From the NCBI GenBank assembly GCA_016935885.1, contig JAFGQA010000029.1, positions 1 to 12,450 on the forward strand: DNA of 12,450 bases, read 5' to 3'. This stretch comes from Phycisphaerae bacterium (lineage in GTDB: Bacteria > Planctomycetota > Phycisphaerae > UBA1845 > UTPLA1). Below the pieces are notes generated by a model. That model was not told the DNA's origin. It saw nothing but the letters and a program-made list of their open reading frames with translations, and made no database searches. Shown here in pieces: positions 1 through 6,234 of the stretch (positions are counted from its first letter, which is position 1; every line of letters starts with the position of its first letter). A program made the position numbers and the translations under genes.

Positions 1-23
1 CGTGAGTTTGCTTGAACACGTTC

Positions 24-49
24 GGGGCCGAGGATTCTTCCTCGGCCCC
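24..49 (+). terminator. Perfect 11-bp hairpin, probable terminator
   Basis: Positions 24-34 (GGGGCCGAGGA) and 39-49 are exact reverse complements around the 4-nt loop TTCT. On the plus strand the stem is followed by a pyrimidine-rich stretch (TTCTCTTCACTT), as expected of a weak intrinsic terminator for a plus-strand gene upstream of the window. It also lies 26 bp beyond the stop of the minus-strand TPR gene, so it may serve both directions. The stem resembles the hairpin at 5841-5864, so it could instead be a dispersed palindromic repeat. Confidence 0.6.
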
Positions 50-74
50 TTCTCTTCACTTACGCCGCCTGTCG

Positions 75-2135
75 CTACAGGCCCGGGCCGCTCCGCGCGG
101 GGGGCATCTCTGGCCTGTCAATCTCCGCGACGCCAGCGACGTCTTCGGACGTATCGATCAACGACTCGAAACCAGGCTCGTGCCGCAGGCGGCGCAGTTC
201 CGGATATCGGGCGGCAAGGACCGCGGACCGCGGATTCAAGGCCACCGCAACGGCGAGGTGCCGCCGGGCATAATCAAGGTTGCCATTGACCGCCCAGGCC
301 TTGGCCAACCCCAAGTTGGCCATCGGGTCGTTCCCCTCCTTCGCCGCCAACTGGAATTCCGCCCGGGCGGACGCCGCGCGACCCATCTTCAGATAGGCCG
401 TGCCGAGGTCGATTCGGATAGCCGCCGAGCGGGGCTGGAGATCACGGGCTCGCTCCAGATGGACGATCGCCTCCTCGACCTGACCGACGTCCGCGAGGGC
501 AACACCCAGGTAGTGCAGGCAGTCGATCCAATCCGGATCGGACGCCAATGCCGTGCGCAGCGGCCCGATCGCCTCGATGCTGCGTCCGTCTTGATGGAGC
601 AACAGCACTCGGCCGAGATAGAACTGCGTCGAGGGATCGTCGGGCACCGCGTGAACCGCCTTCTCCGCATAGTAGAGCGCCGAATCGAGGTCACCGTTGC
701 GAATGGAGCACTCGACCAGCCCCACGTAGCCGCGAGACCACCGCGGGTACAGGCTGACGGTGTGCAGGAACAGGTCGCGACCGCTTTGCCAGACGTAAGT
801 CTGGATGTTCGAGCGGACCGAGAAAACCAGCGCGATCGCCGCCAAGGCCATCGCGACACACCGCCCCCACGGCCTGCGCAAGACGTTGCCTCGGGTCTTG
901 ACCCAGGCGGCCCAGGCAAGGACCGGCACGACGAGCACGGCGTACAAGTACTGATCCCCCAGCAACTGGTCGGAGAACGGTGCGTTGAACAGCCCCGGGA
1001 AGACAAGCACCACCGAGCCCGCGAGCGCCACGAACAACGGCCGGCTGAATCGAAATGCTGCAACGATCGCCGCGATCAGCACAACGCCAACGGCCACGTC
1101 GGCCAACGCGCTGAGGCTCGTTCCGACCGTTCGCCCGTCGATCGGATAGAAAGGAGACAGTCCGACTGGCCAGGCTATCCGGGCCGCGAATGACGTGATA
1201 TTGCGGGCCATCAGCTCCAGGCCGCTAAGGCTCGACGCGTGTATCGGCTGCACCTGTGATTGCAGATGGTAGTGCACGACGCCGCAGGCAATCAGCAGAA
1301 GGAACAACGGCGTTTTCTCGACGATCGGCCGCCAGGTCAACCGGCGGAGCGGCCAGACATCGAGCACCAGGAACACCACCGGAAGGCCGACAAAGGTCGG
1401 CTTGGAGAGAATAGCCGCGGCGTAGCAGAAGGTGACCGCCGCAAACCAGCGAATACGCTGCGTCGTGCCGTATCGCGTGTAGCAGATCAGGGCGAGCAAC
1501 GAGAACAACGTCGCCAACAGCGTCGGCCGCTGTGCCACCCAAGCGACGGACTCGACCTGCAACGGGTGCAGGCCGAAGATCAACGCGCCCAGGGCCGCCC
1601 AGAACGTGCTGCCCGACAGCCTGCGGGCCAGGCCGAACAACAAGGCCGTGTTCAACACGTGCAGGAGCAGATTCGTCAGGTGGAAGTAGAAGTTCGCGGA
1701 CGTCCAATCCCCGTTCGACTCGACCACATAGGCATCGAGCATGAGCGACAGGGCCGTCAAGGGCTGATAGCAGAGGCCGGCGGCCGAAGACCGATGAAAC
1801 CGCTGAAACGCCGATGCCACCTCGTGCCAATCCATCGACCTGACACGGCCGACTTCAAAGACGTAGTAGCGGTCGGTCCGATCGACAAAGCCGGCCGTCA
1901 GAACGGGGAGGTAGACGACGCCGACCAGCAGCACGACGCCCAAGCAGACACAAACCGCAATCATCCCTGCTGAAGGTCGTTGAGGACCAGCCCCTGTCTC
2001 CGCGGGTCGGTGTTTCACGTCTGCCACTTCCAGCATCCTGGGCCGGCCGTGGCCCTGCGCCAGGCGAGAACCGCGCCCGGTGCCATCGATGTTCGGCGGG
2101 CAAAGTAGCGATGTCTTGTCGCGACGCACCTTCAT
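75..2135 (-). CDS. TMTC-like multi-pass membrane protein with C-terminal TPR repeats
   Basis: This 686-residue protein has a polytopic membrane half (first helix about 58-80, further helices to about 440) followed by about five TPR units at roughly 455-640. Motifs typical of bacterial TMTC/GT-C-like TPR proteins are present: HPLQVESVAWVAQR (190-203), SKPTFVGLPVVFLVLDVWPL (244-263) and GDQYLY (393-398). The end carries the common TPR-terminal motif YPELRRLRHEPGFESL. Such proteins are predicted glycosyltransferase-like membrane enzymes or assembly scaffolds; the substrate is unknown. The first loop reads FVDRTDRYYV (83-92), where relatives usually have a NYDD-type acidic pair. The ATG at 2135 has GGAGG nine bases upstream, so I chose it. 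ATG at 2036 is an alternative because the first 57 residues look unconserved and a promoter-like motif overlaps the first ATG. The gene is divergent from surE. Confidence 0.85.
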   Translation of the reverse strand: MKVRRDKTSLLCPPNIDGTGRGSRLAQGHGRPRMLEVADVKHRPAETGAGPQRPSAGMIAVCVCLGVVLLVGVVYLPVLTAGFVDRTDRYYVFEVGRVRSMDWHEVASAFQRFHRSSAAGLCYQPLTALSLMLDAYVVESNGDWTSANFYFHLTNLLLHVLNTALLFGLARRLSGSTFWAALGALIFGLHPLQVESVAWVAQRPTLLATLFSLLALICYTRYGTTQRIRWFAAVTFCYAAAILSKPTFVGLPVVFLVLDVWPLRRLTWRPIVEKTPLFLLLIACGVVHYHLQSQVQPIHASSLSGLELMARNITSFAARIAWPVGLSPFYPIDGRTVGTSLSALADVAVGVVLIAAIVAAFRFSRPLFVALAGSVVLVFPGLFNAPFSDQLLGDQYLYAVLVVPVLAWAAWVKTRGNVLRRPWGRCVAMALAAIALVFSVRSNIQTYVWQSGRDLFLHTVSLYPRWSRGYVGLVECSIRNGDLDSALYYAEKAVHAVPDDPSTQFYLGRVLLLHQDGRSIEAIGPLRTALASDPDWIDCLHYLGVALADVGQVEEAIVHLERARDLQPRSAAIRIDLGTAYLKMGRAASARAEFQLAAKEGNDPMANLGLAKAWAVNGNLDYARRHLAVAVALNPRSAVLAARYPELRRLRHEPGFESLIDTSEDVAGVAEIDRPEMPPARSGPGL

Positions 2136-2163
2136 TGTACGGGGCCTCCAAGTGCCCTACAAT
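2134..2163. promoter_or_regulatory. Interleaved, mirror-image divergent promoter motifs
   Basis: On the plus strand TTGTAC (2135-2140) and TACAAT (2158-2163) are separated by exactly 17 bp, like sigma70 -35 and -10 boxes. The -10 matches TATAAT at five of six positions; the -35 is weak. The minus strand shows the same arrangement, with TTGTAG (2162-2157), 17 bp, then TACAAT (2139-2134), because ATTGTA and TACAAT form an inverted repeat. The plus promoter would start transcription at about 2170-2171, which is the surE ATG itself. The minus promoter would start inside the annotated TPR reading frame, in conflict with its 2135 start. The assignment rests on motif and spacing only. Confidence 0.45.
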
Positions 2164-2170
2164 TCTCGCG

Positions 2171-2935
2171 ATGCGGATCCTGCTGACCAACGACGATGGC
2201 ATCTTCGCACCCGGCCTTCTGGCCATGTACAACGCGCTTTCGACGGATGCCCACGTTGACGTCGTCGCGCCGCAGGCCGTGCATTCCGGCGGCTCACACT
2301 CCATCACTATCCGCCATCCACTGCTGTGGCAGCGGGCCAACGTTGGCGGGCAATTCCACGGGGCCGCCGTCGAAGGCACTCCCGCCGACTGCATCAAGCT
2401 GGCCATCAACGCCCTGCTCTCGGAAAGGCCCGACCTCGTCGTGTCCGGCATCAACGCCGGGCAGAATACGGGGATTCATGTCCTTTATTCCGGCACCGTG
2501 GCTGCGGCGATCGAGGCCGCCATTTACGGGTTTCCCGCCTTCGCCGTTTCGTTGCAGGTCCATCACGACATGGATTTCGGCGGCGCCGCCCGGGTGGCCA
2601 AGCAGATCATCGATCGAATCGTGCAACACGGCTTGCACCCCAGGCAGGTCTTCAATATCAACATTCCGGAGTCGAAGCCTGGTTGGCCCCGGGGCGTGCG
2701 GGTAGCGCCCCAGTCGATTCGCCCGATCGCGGAACGACTGGAAAAGCGCACCGATCCCAACGATCGCGAGTACTACTGGCTGAATGGTGACTTCGCGAAC
2801 CTCGACGACGACGACGAGACGGACCGCTTGGCCCTCCGCGAAGGCTACGTCTGTGTCACGCCGCTGCAATTCAACCTGACGGACAAGGCGGCGTTAGACA
2901 ACATGGCCGATTGGCCTTGGCCGAACCTGGCGTGA
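2171..2935 (+). CDS. surE: 5'/3'-nucleotidase SurE
   Basis: SurE is a metal-dependent phosphatase that removes phosphate from 5' and 3' nucleoside monophosphates in the cytoplasm. The 254-residue product is full length for the family. It starts MRILLTNDDG with the metal-binding D8 and D9. S39 sits in the loop VAPQAVHSGGSHSIT, followed by EGTPADC (68-74) and the signature SGINAGQNTG (92-101) with N95, then YSGTVAAA. These ligands fall at the usual SurE positions. An upstream in-frame ATG at 2111 would add 20 unrelated residues and overlap the divergent gene, so it was rejected. No Shine-Dalgarno precedes 2171, and the -10-like box ends only 7 nt before the ATG, suggesting a leaderless message. 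The gene is not beside pcm or nlpD, its partners in Proteobacteria. It converges on the gene at 3257-3841. Confidence 0.96.
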   Translation: MRILLTNDDGIFAPGLLAMYNALSTDAHVDVVAPQAVHSGGSHSITIRHPLLWQRANVGGQFHGAAVEGTPADCIKLAINALLSERPDLVVSGINAGQNTGIHVLYSGTVAAAIEAAIYGFPAFAVSLQVHHDMDFGGAARVAKQIIDRIVQHGLHPRQVFNINIPESKPGWPRGVRVAPQSIRPIAERLEKRTDPNDREYYWLNGDFANLDDDDETDRLALREGYVCVTPLQFNLTDKAALDNMADWPWPNLA

Positions 2936-3020
2936 CGTTCTTGGCCAACTGGGGACGTCGCATGAGCCGCTCGTGCGATGATCCCTGCTCGTGCCCGTCC
3001 GGGCCCGTGACAGTTTGGGT

Positions 3021-3049
3021 GGGTGCCACTGGCAGCTTGCCTGCCAGTG
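3021..3049 (+). repeat. Hairpin repeat family A, copy 1
   Basis: The asymmetric foot GGGTGC leads into a 9-bp stem, CACTGGCAG (3027-3035) with CTGCCAGTG (3041-3049), around the loop CTTGC. The reverse complement of copy 2 (3082-3111) matches this element except at two base pairs, both changed in a way that keeps pairing, and one extra loop base. Confidence 0.75.
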
Positions 3050-3081
3050 TGGATGGCCCCACGCACCCACCGGAGAGACTA

Positions 3082-3111
3082 CACGGGCGGGACAAGCCGC
3101 CCGTGGCACCC
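3082..3111 (-). repeat. Hairpin repeat family A, copy 2 (inverted)
   Basis: The stem CACGGGCGG (3082-3090) pairs with CCGCCCGTG (3097-3105) around GACAAG. The foot GCACCC (3106-3111) is the reverse complement of the foot of copy 1. Relative to copy 1, a T-A pair became G-C and an A-T pair became G-C. The two copies face each other across 32 bp. Confidence 0.75.
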
Positions 3112-3191
3112 GGAATCGAATACCGCCGGAACTGTCACCCAGAACCGAATGCCGCCGGAACTGTCACCCGGAATCCGATGCCGCCGGGAGT
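3105..3191. repeat. Three tandem copies of a 29-bp unit
   Basis: Units start at 3105, 3134 and 3163. Each begins G(T/G)CACCC, contains GAA-C/T-CGA-like sequence and ends CCGCCGGAACT or the diverged CCGCCGGGAGT. The middle copy is nearest consensus and the outer copies differ at a few bases. There are no spacers, so this is a tandem duplication and not a CRISPR array. The first unit overlaps the foot of the hairpin at 3082-3111. Confidence 0.75.
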
Positions 3192-3256
3192 GGCGCAGAC
3201 CCTGCCCGTCCTCTCCGGGATTCCGTTCTTGTTCATCAATGACGACGATGCATTGC

Positions 3257-3841
3257 TCAGGGCACGTAGCCCATCAGGTGTCGCATCCTGTCAACTGGCC
3301 GACCGTCGATCATCTCAGGCCGCAGCGACACGATCTTCCAACCGTCGGGCTCGCGCAGCCAGGAGATCCGCCAGCGTCCAAAGTGGAACTCGCCGACGCC
3401 GTCACGCACGCTGACGATCGCCTGGGCCCCCAGGATCATCTCAGCGCGATCACCGTCGATGGTCACGTCTTTCCGGCGGAGTCGCGAATCCTGAATCGTC
3501 AACGTCTCCAGGATCGAGTTGATGCTCCCCACGATCGCTTCCTGGTCCATGTCTTCGCTCTGATACACCGGACTGAACACGCACCGCAAGGCGGCGACGT
3601 CCTTCTGTTCCGTGGCAGCGACCAGCGCGTCCAGCGATTGCAGAACCTCCTCCCGCTGCGTGGTGATCAGCGACTGAAGAACGAACAACAGCACGATCAC
3701 CGCCAATGTCACGGGCAGTGAATAGCGAGCAGTCGCCCCCGACCATCGCCGTCGGACGAACAACACCACCGCAAACAGACAGAACGAGAATATCCCCAGC
3801 CGGAACGGGCTTTCAAAGAACAGCCTTTGTAGAACGTCCAC
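3257..3841 (-). CDS. Two-TM membrane protein with SnoaL/NTF2-like domain
   Basis: This 194-residue protein has two hydrophobic helices near the N-terminus (about 13-29 and 41-60) separated by a basic loop (RRRW). The C-terminal part (about 63-180) has the pattern of a SnoaL/NTF2-like fold: helices with EEVLQSLDALVAATEQKDVAAL, then strands ending GRWRISWLREPDGWKIVSLRP. No enzymatic residues can be assigned, and such domains often bind ligands or partners. The likely topology puts both short ends of the hairpin on one side with the domain at the membrane surface. The start is GTG at 3841 with only a weak GAG nearby, and no better in-frame start retains TM1. It is the last gene of the minus-strand run, 149 bp after the zinc-ribbon gene. 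The fold call is from sequence pattern only. Confidence 0.75.
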   Translation of the reverse strand: MDVLQRLFFESPFRLGIFSFCLFAVVLFVRRRWSGATARYSLPVTLAVIVLLFVLQSLITTQREEVLQSLDALVAATEQKDVAALRCVFSPVYQSEDMDQEAIVGSINSILETLTIQDSRLRRKDVTIDGDRAEMILGAQAIVSVRDGVGEFHFGRWRISWLREPDGWKIVSLRPEMIDGRPVDRMRHLMGYVP

Positions 3842-3990
3842 GGGTCATCTCGTCTTGAAGAAGAGGAGCCGCCGCCCTCAGCCCGCGCGGTCCTGCCCGT
3901 TCATACCAAACGACGCCGGATCAAGGAACGTTCCTCGCCGCTCCCTCGGCGTCGAGAACGGAGTCCCGACAGGATGGCAGGAGCGTTTGC

Positions 3991-4452
3991 TCATATTGTG
4001 AATCCGCATTCGGGGCACTTGCCGATTGTGTTGCCGGTCACGTTATAGCCACACCGAGGACAAAGCCGAAACTGATCTGCTCGTACCTTCCTCCGCATCA
4101 GTGAACGCGTGAGCGTGGTCAGGCCGAACGCCGCAATGACCGCCCCCAGAAGCATAATAAACCGGTTACCAGGAACGAGCAATCCGTAAGCCACCATCAC
4201 GGCTCCTATGGCGATGCCCGACAAACCACTGATCGTCGAGGTGTTCTTGGCACCGGATAGAACGTTTTCCTGTAAGTGCGGCTGCGCCAGCGAGAAGTCG
4301 CGAAGGTCCAGAAGCCGTCGGACCTCGTGTTCACAACGGTCCTTGCACGCGAGACCCCGGTCGAGATCCACGACACGCTGCCCACACAGACCTCGTCCGC
4401 ACGCCATGCACAGCCCAACGGCGTCGACACCAAGATGGTTGAAGCACTTCAT
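3991..4452 (-). CDS. Small membrane protein with N- and C-terminal zinc ribbons
   Basis: The 153-residue protein has three parts. Residues 3-40 form a B-box-like zinc module (C3, H6, C15, C18, C23, C36, C40). Residues about 74-114 are two hydrophobic helices with the short turn VPGNR between them. Residues 131-149 are a zinc ribbon, LCPRCGYNVTGN then CPECG, of the type I associate with planctomycete membrane proteins. Where relatives usually have a CxxC in the first module, this protein has C23-G-Q-R26, so one ligand seems lost. The role is unknown; scaffold or regulatory binding is possible. The start ATG at 4452 overlaps the dus stop as ATGA, which implies translational coupling; a longer form from 4500 was rejected because the family begins MKC. 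Confidence 0.82.
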   Translation of the reverse strand: MKCFNHLGVDAVGLCMACGRGLCGQRVVDLDRGLACKDRCEHEVRRLLDLRDFSLAQPHLQENVLSGAKNTSTISGLSGIAIGAVMVAYGLLVPGNRFIMLLGAVIAAFGLTTLTRSLMRRKVRADQFRLCPRCGYNVTGNTIGKCPECGFTI

Positions 4453-5540
4453 TCGGCGCGCTCCGTGCGGCGTTCTCGTACCGGTTCGTCCATATCCCAT
4501 CTCGCCCCTGCCGCGATCAACGCCTCCGGTCGCAGGCGACGCACCACGGGCGGATAGGCTTCCTCCGCCCCATACCAGCGATCCAGCATTGCCCGCCAGT
4601 CGTCAGCCGTCCTGACGGCCACGAAGGCCATCTTGACCTCGTGGTGACACGGGTGCAATTCACTATAGCGGACGCCGAACTTCCGAAACAGCCGCCGGGC
4701 GTCGCGATCACCGTACACCTCACGCATCAGCTCAAAGTGTCGCTCGATGGCGCCACGCTGCTGGGCGATCGACGGGGGCCGCGGCAATGGCTCGCCAGCC
4801 AGGAGGGCCCGAACCTCACGGAAGATGAACGGATTGCCAATTGCCCCACGGGCGATCGAGCAACCGTCCACGCCGGTTTCGTGGGTCATTCGCACGCAAT
4901 CCTCGGCGGTGAACAGATCGCCGCTGCCGAGGATGGTCCGGCCGCCGACGTGCCGCTTGACCTCCGCCAGGAACGACCAGTCGCTCGGTCCGACGTAGCG
5001 CTGCTCGACGGTCCGGCCGTGGACGGTCACCGCGGCAACGCCGACCTCGAACGCGGCATCGAGCACGGAGAAGAACTTCCGCACGCCTCCCGACGTGCCG
5101 TCCATGCCGCGGCGCATCTTGACGGTGACCGGCACGCGGCCCCCCACTGCGTCGTAGACACGTTGAACGATCTCGCGGGCCCGATCCGGCACCGAAAGCA
5201 AATAGCCACCGCGGCGCCGCCCAAGCACCTTCTTCACCGGGCAGCCGAAATTGATGTCGATCGCGTCATACCCAAGGTGGACCAGCTCATCCGCCGCTTC
5301 GGCGAACTCAGCAGGGTCGGCACCCATCAACTGCCCACCGACCGGGTGGTCCTCCGGGGCGAGTGCCAACATCCGCCGCATCTTCCTGCCGCCGAGGCCC
5401 ACCAGCTTGTCCAACACGACTTCGTTGATCGTGTACGGGCAGCCGTATTCGCGCGCGAGGCGGCGCATGGCGGCATCGCTGTAACCGGAAAGCGCCGCTT
5501 GAACGACGGGAACATCGAGCTTGATGGGGCCAAGCGCCAT
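4449..5540 (-). CDS. dus: tRNA-dihydrouridine synthase (DusB-like)
   Basis: Dus enzymes are FMN-dependent and reduce uridine to dihydrouridine in tRNA. The 363-residue product carries the family motifs: an N-terminal PVVQAALSGYSD segment that binds FMN, GQLMGADP, INFGCPVKKV with catalytic C100, VKMRRG with K141, VHGRT with H174 followed by the substrate segment YVGPSDW, GSGDLF (205-210) and ARGAIGNPFIF. The helical tRNA-binding domain fills the last 110 residues. The segment after the catalytic Cys reads GRRRGGYLL, where DusB of E. coli has a RKLAGSALL-like sequence. I chose ATG at 5540. An in-frame TTG at 5567 would add nine residues, but neither has a strong Shine-Dalgarno. It is the first gene of the run and overlaps the next by ATGA. 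Confidence 0.93.
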   Translation of the reverse strand: MALGPIKLDVPVVQAALSGYSDAAMRRLAREYGCPYTINEVVLDKLVGLGGRKMRRMLALAPEDHPVGGQLMGADPAEFAEAADELVHLGYDAIDINFGCPVKKVLGRRRGGYLLSVPDRAREIVQRVYDAVGGRVPVTVKMRRGMDGTSGGVRKFFSVLDAAFEVGVAAVTVHGRTVEQRYVGPSDWSFLAEVKRHVGGRTILGSGDLFTAEDCVRMTHETGVDGCSIARGAIGNPFIFREVRALLAGEPLPRPPSIAQQRGAIERHFELMREVYGDRDARRLFRKFGVRYSELHPCHHEVKMAFVAVRTADDWRAMLDRWYGAEEAYPPVVRRLRPEALIAAGARWDMDEPVRERRTERAE

Positions 5541-5658
5541 AGACACGTTCGCACCTGCATGGGTCAAATCGATCCACTTCGCGAGGATGAAACGCGGACT
5601 TCCATCCGTGCGGCAGCAACGGCAACTCAGGAGAACCGCTTAGACCGCAAAGAAGCGC

Positions 5659-5676
5659 CGCGGACATCGGTCCGCG
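5659..5676. repeat. 7-bp GC hairpin
   Basis: CGCGGAC (5659-5665) pairs with GTCCGCG (5670-5676) around the loop ATCG. I found no second copy in the window. Confidence 0.45.
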
Positions 5677-5804
5677 CGGTTTCTGAAACGAGTGTCGAAC
5701 GCCCATCCTTCGTAACTCAGACTGACCGTTTCGCATGAAGCCGAGCCACGGGCCTTGCGCCCATTTGGCGGGGCGGCGATGGGCAAGCGGAGCCGCCCGC
5801 GGCG

Positions 5805-5832
5805 GCGGAGCTCACCCGTGGGCTTCCATTCC
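5805..5832 (+). repeat. 28-bp direct repeat, copy 1
   Basis: This matches 5929-5956 at 26 of 28 positions. It begins GCGGAGCT, continues ACCCGTGGGC and ends TCCATTCC. The two copies lie 124 bp apart, start to start, and bracket three hairpins. Confidence 0.75.
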
Positions 5833-5840
5833 ATCATGCT

Positions 5841-5864
5841 GGGCCGAGAATCCCTTCTCGGCCC
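5841..5864. repeat. Hairpin repeat family B, 10-bp stem
   Basis: GGGCCGAGAA (5841-5850) and TTCTCGGCCC (5855-5864) pair exactly around TCCC. Compared with the hairpin at 24-49, a G-C pair near the loop is replaced by A-T, so pairing is kept. The loop-proximal GAGAA/TTCTC is shared with 5906-5925. Confidence 0.7.
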
Positions 5865-5877
5865 GTTGTGTCGAACT

Positions 5878-5895
5878 GTGGGAGAGGATTCCCAC
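5878..5895. repeat. Hairpin repeat family B, 6-bp stem
   Basis: GTGGGA (5878-5883) pairs with TCCCAC (5890-5895) around GAGGAT. The loop and stem edge (AGGATTC) are the same as in the next hairpin, while the stem is different. Confidence 0.55.
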
Positions 5896-5905
5896 CGGAA
5901 GTGCA

Positions 5906-5925
5906 TGCGAGAAAGGATTCTCGCA
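5906..5925. repeat. Hairpin repeat family B, 8-bp stem
   Basis: TGCGAGAA (5906-5913) pairs exactly with TTCTCGCA (5918-5925) around AGGA. The inner GAGAA(R)GGATTCTC core matches the reverse complement of 5841-5864. Confidence 0.65.
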
Positions 5926-5928
5926 CCA

Positions 5929-5956
5929 GCGGAGCTTACCCGTGGGCATCCATTCC
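5929..5956 (+). repeat. 28-bp direct repeat, copy 2
   Basis: Second copy of 5805-5832, differing at two positions (C to T and T to A). It runs directly into a CCCC-GT-GGGG palindrome at 5956-5965. Confidence 0.75.
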
Positions 5957-6015
5957 CCCGTGGGGCGTACCGTTCGTTACCCATGCCACACCGTTCGAGC
6001 GACAAACACGTACAC

Positions 6016-6029
6016 CGGGCTTCAGCCCG
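6016..6029 (+). repeat. Hairpin repeat family C, copy 1
   Basis: The core is CGGGCTTCAGCCCG, a 5-6 bp stem with a tiny loop, followed by the foot TAC. It is paired with an inverted copy whose core starts 62 bp further on (6078-6091). Confidence 0.7.
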
Positions 6030-6075
6030 TACTGTCTCTCAACCGGAGCGGGCGCCCACTCTCTGCGAAAGGTTG

Positions 6076-6093
6076 CACGGGCCGAAGCCCGTG
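6076..6093 (-). repeat. Hairpin repeat family C, copy 2 (inverted)
   Basis: CACGGGC (6076-6082) pairs with GCCCGTG (6087-6093) around CGAA. Read on the minus strand the core is CGGGCTTCGGCCCG, so RNA from that strand would carry a C(UUCG)G tetraloop. It lies about 140 nt past the stop of the minus-strand hydrolase gene and might help end that message, though no strong U-run follows. Confidence 0.7.
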
Positions 6094-6234
6094 GCTCTTC
6101 TGAGTTCTCGCGAATCTCGAAGGCAAGCCGGTCAGTTTGAGTTCGTGAATCGTCTGCACGCCGCCGCGACGGCAGTGTGGTTACGGCCGAGACGCCAGGG
6201 CCACAGAGGCTTGCGGACGCACCGCAGCGGCACT

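Larger units (their letters stand above)
2936..3256. other. Repeat-filled gap between convergent genes
   Basis: These 321 bp lie between the stop of surE and the stop of the NTF2-like gene. I see no credible coding region. About 3007-3191 is structured DNA: an inverted pair of related hairpins (3021-3049 and 3082-3111), a flanking 7-bp inverted repeat (3019-3025 with 3064-3070), and a three-copy 29-bp tandem array (3105-3191). The hairpins could also stop transcription of both convergent genes, but no T-run follows them. Confidence 0.7.
5541..6234. other. Mosaic of palindromic repeats between dus and hydrolase gene
   Basis: These 694 bp contain no credible coding region. From 5659 on they hold, in order: a 7-bp hairpin (5659-5676), competing GC hairpins (5771-5806), a 28-bp direct repeat (5805-5832 and 5929-5956) that brackets three hairpins of one family (5841-5864, 5878-5895, 5906-5925), and an inverted pair of CGGGCTTC hairpins (6016-6091). 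The part nearest dus (5541-5658) should hold its promoter, but I found no convincing -35/-10 pair. The pair nearest the hydrolase stop could terminate that gene. Confidence 0.7.

Noticed and set aside
12..1193. Long plus-strand open frame opposite the TPR gene
   Set aside because: It is the antisense of a well-supported gene in GC-rich DNA, is Arg/Gln/Asp-rich, and shows no domain.
2111..2170. Upstream start for surE
   Set aside because: It adds 20 residues before the conserved MRILLTNDDG and overlaps the divergent gene and its ribosome site.
3105..3191. Possible CRISPR array
   Set aside because: The 29-bp units abut directly with no spacers, number only three, and no cas gene is nearby.
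4641..5738. 365-codon plus-strand open frame opposite dus
   Set aside because: Antisense shadow with no recognisable motif; the dus reading on the other strand is certain.
5640..6005. Minus-strand 121-codon frame in the repeat mosaic
   Set aside because: It translates the hairpins and direct repeats and has no ribosome site or domain.
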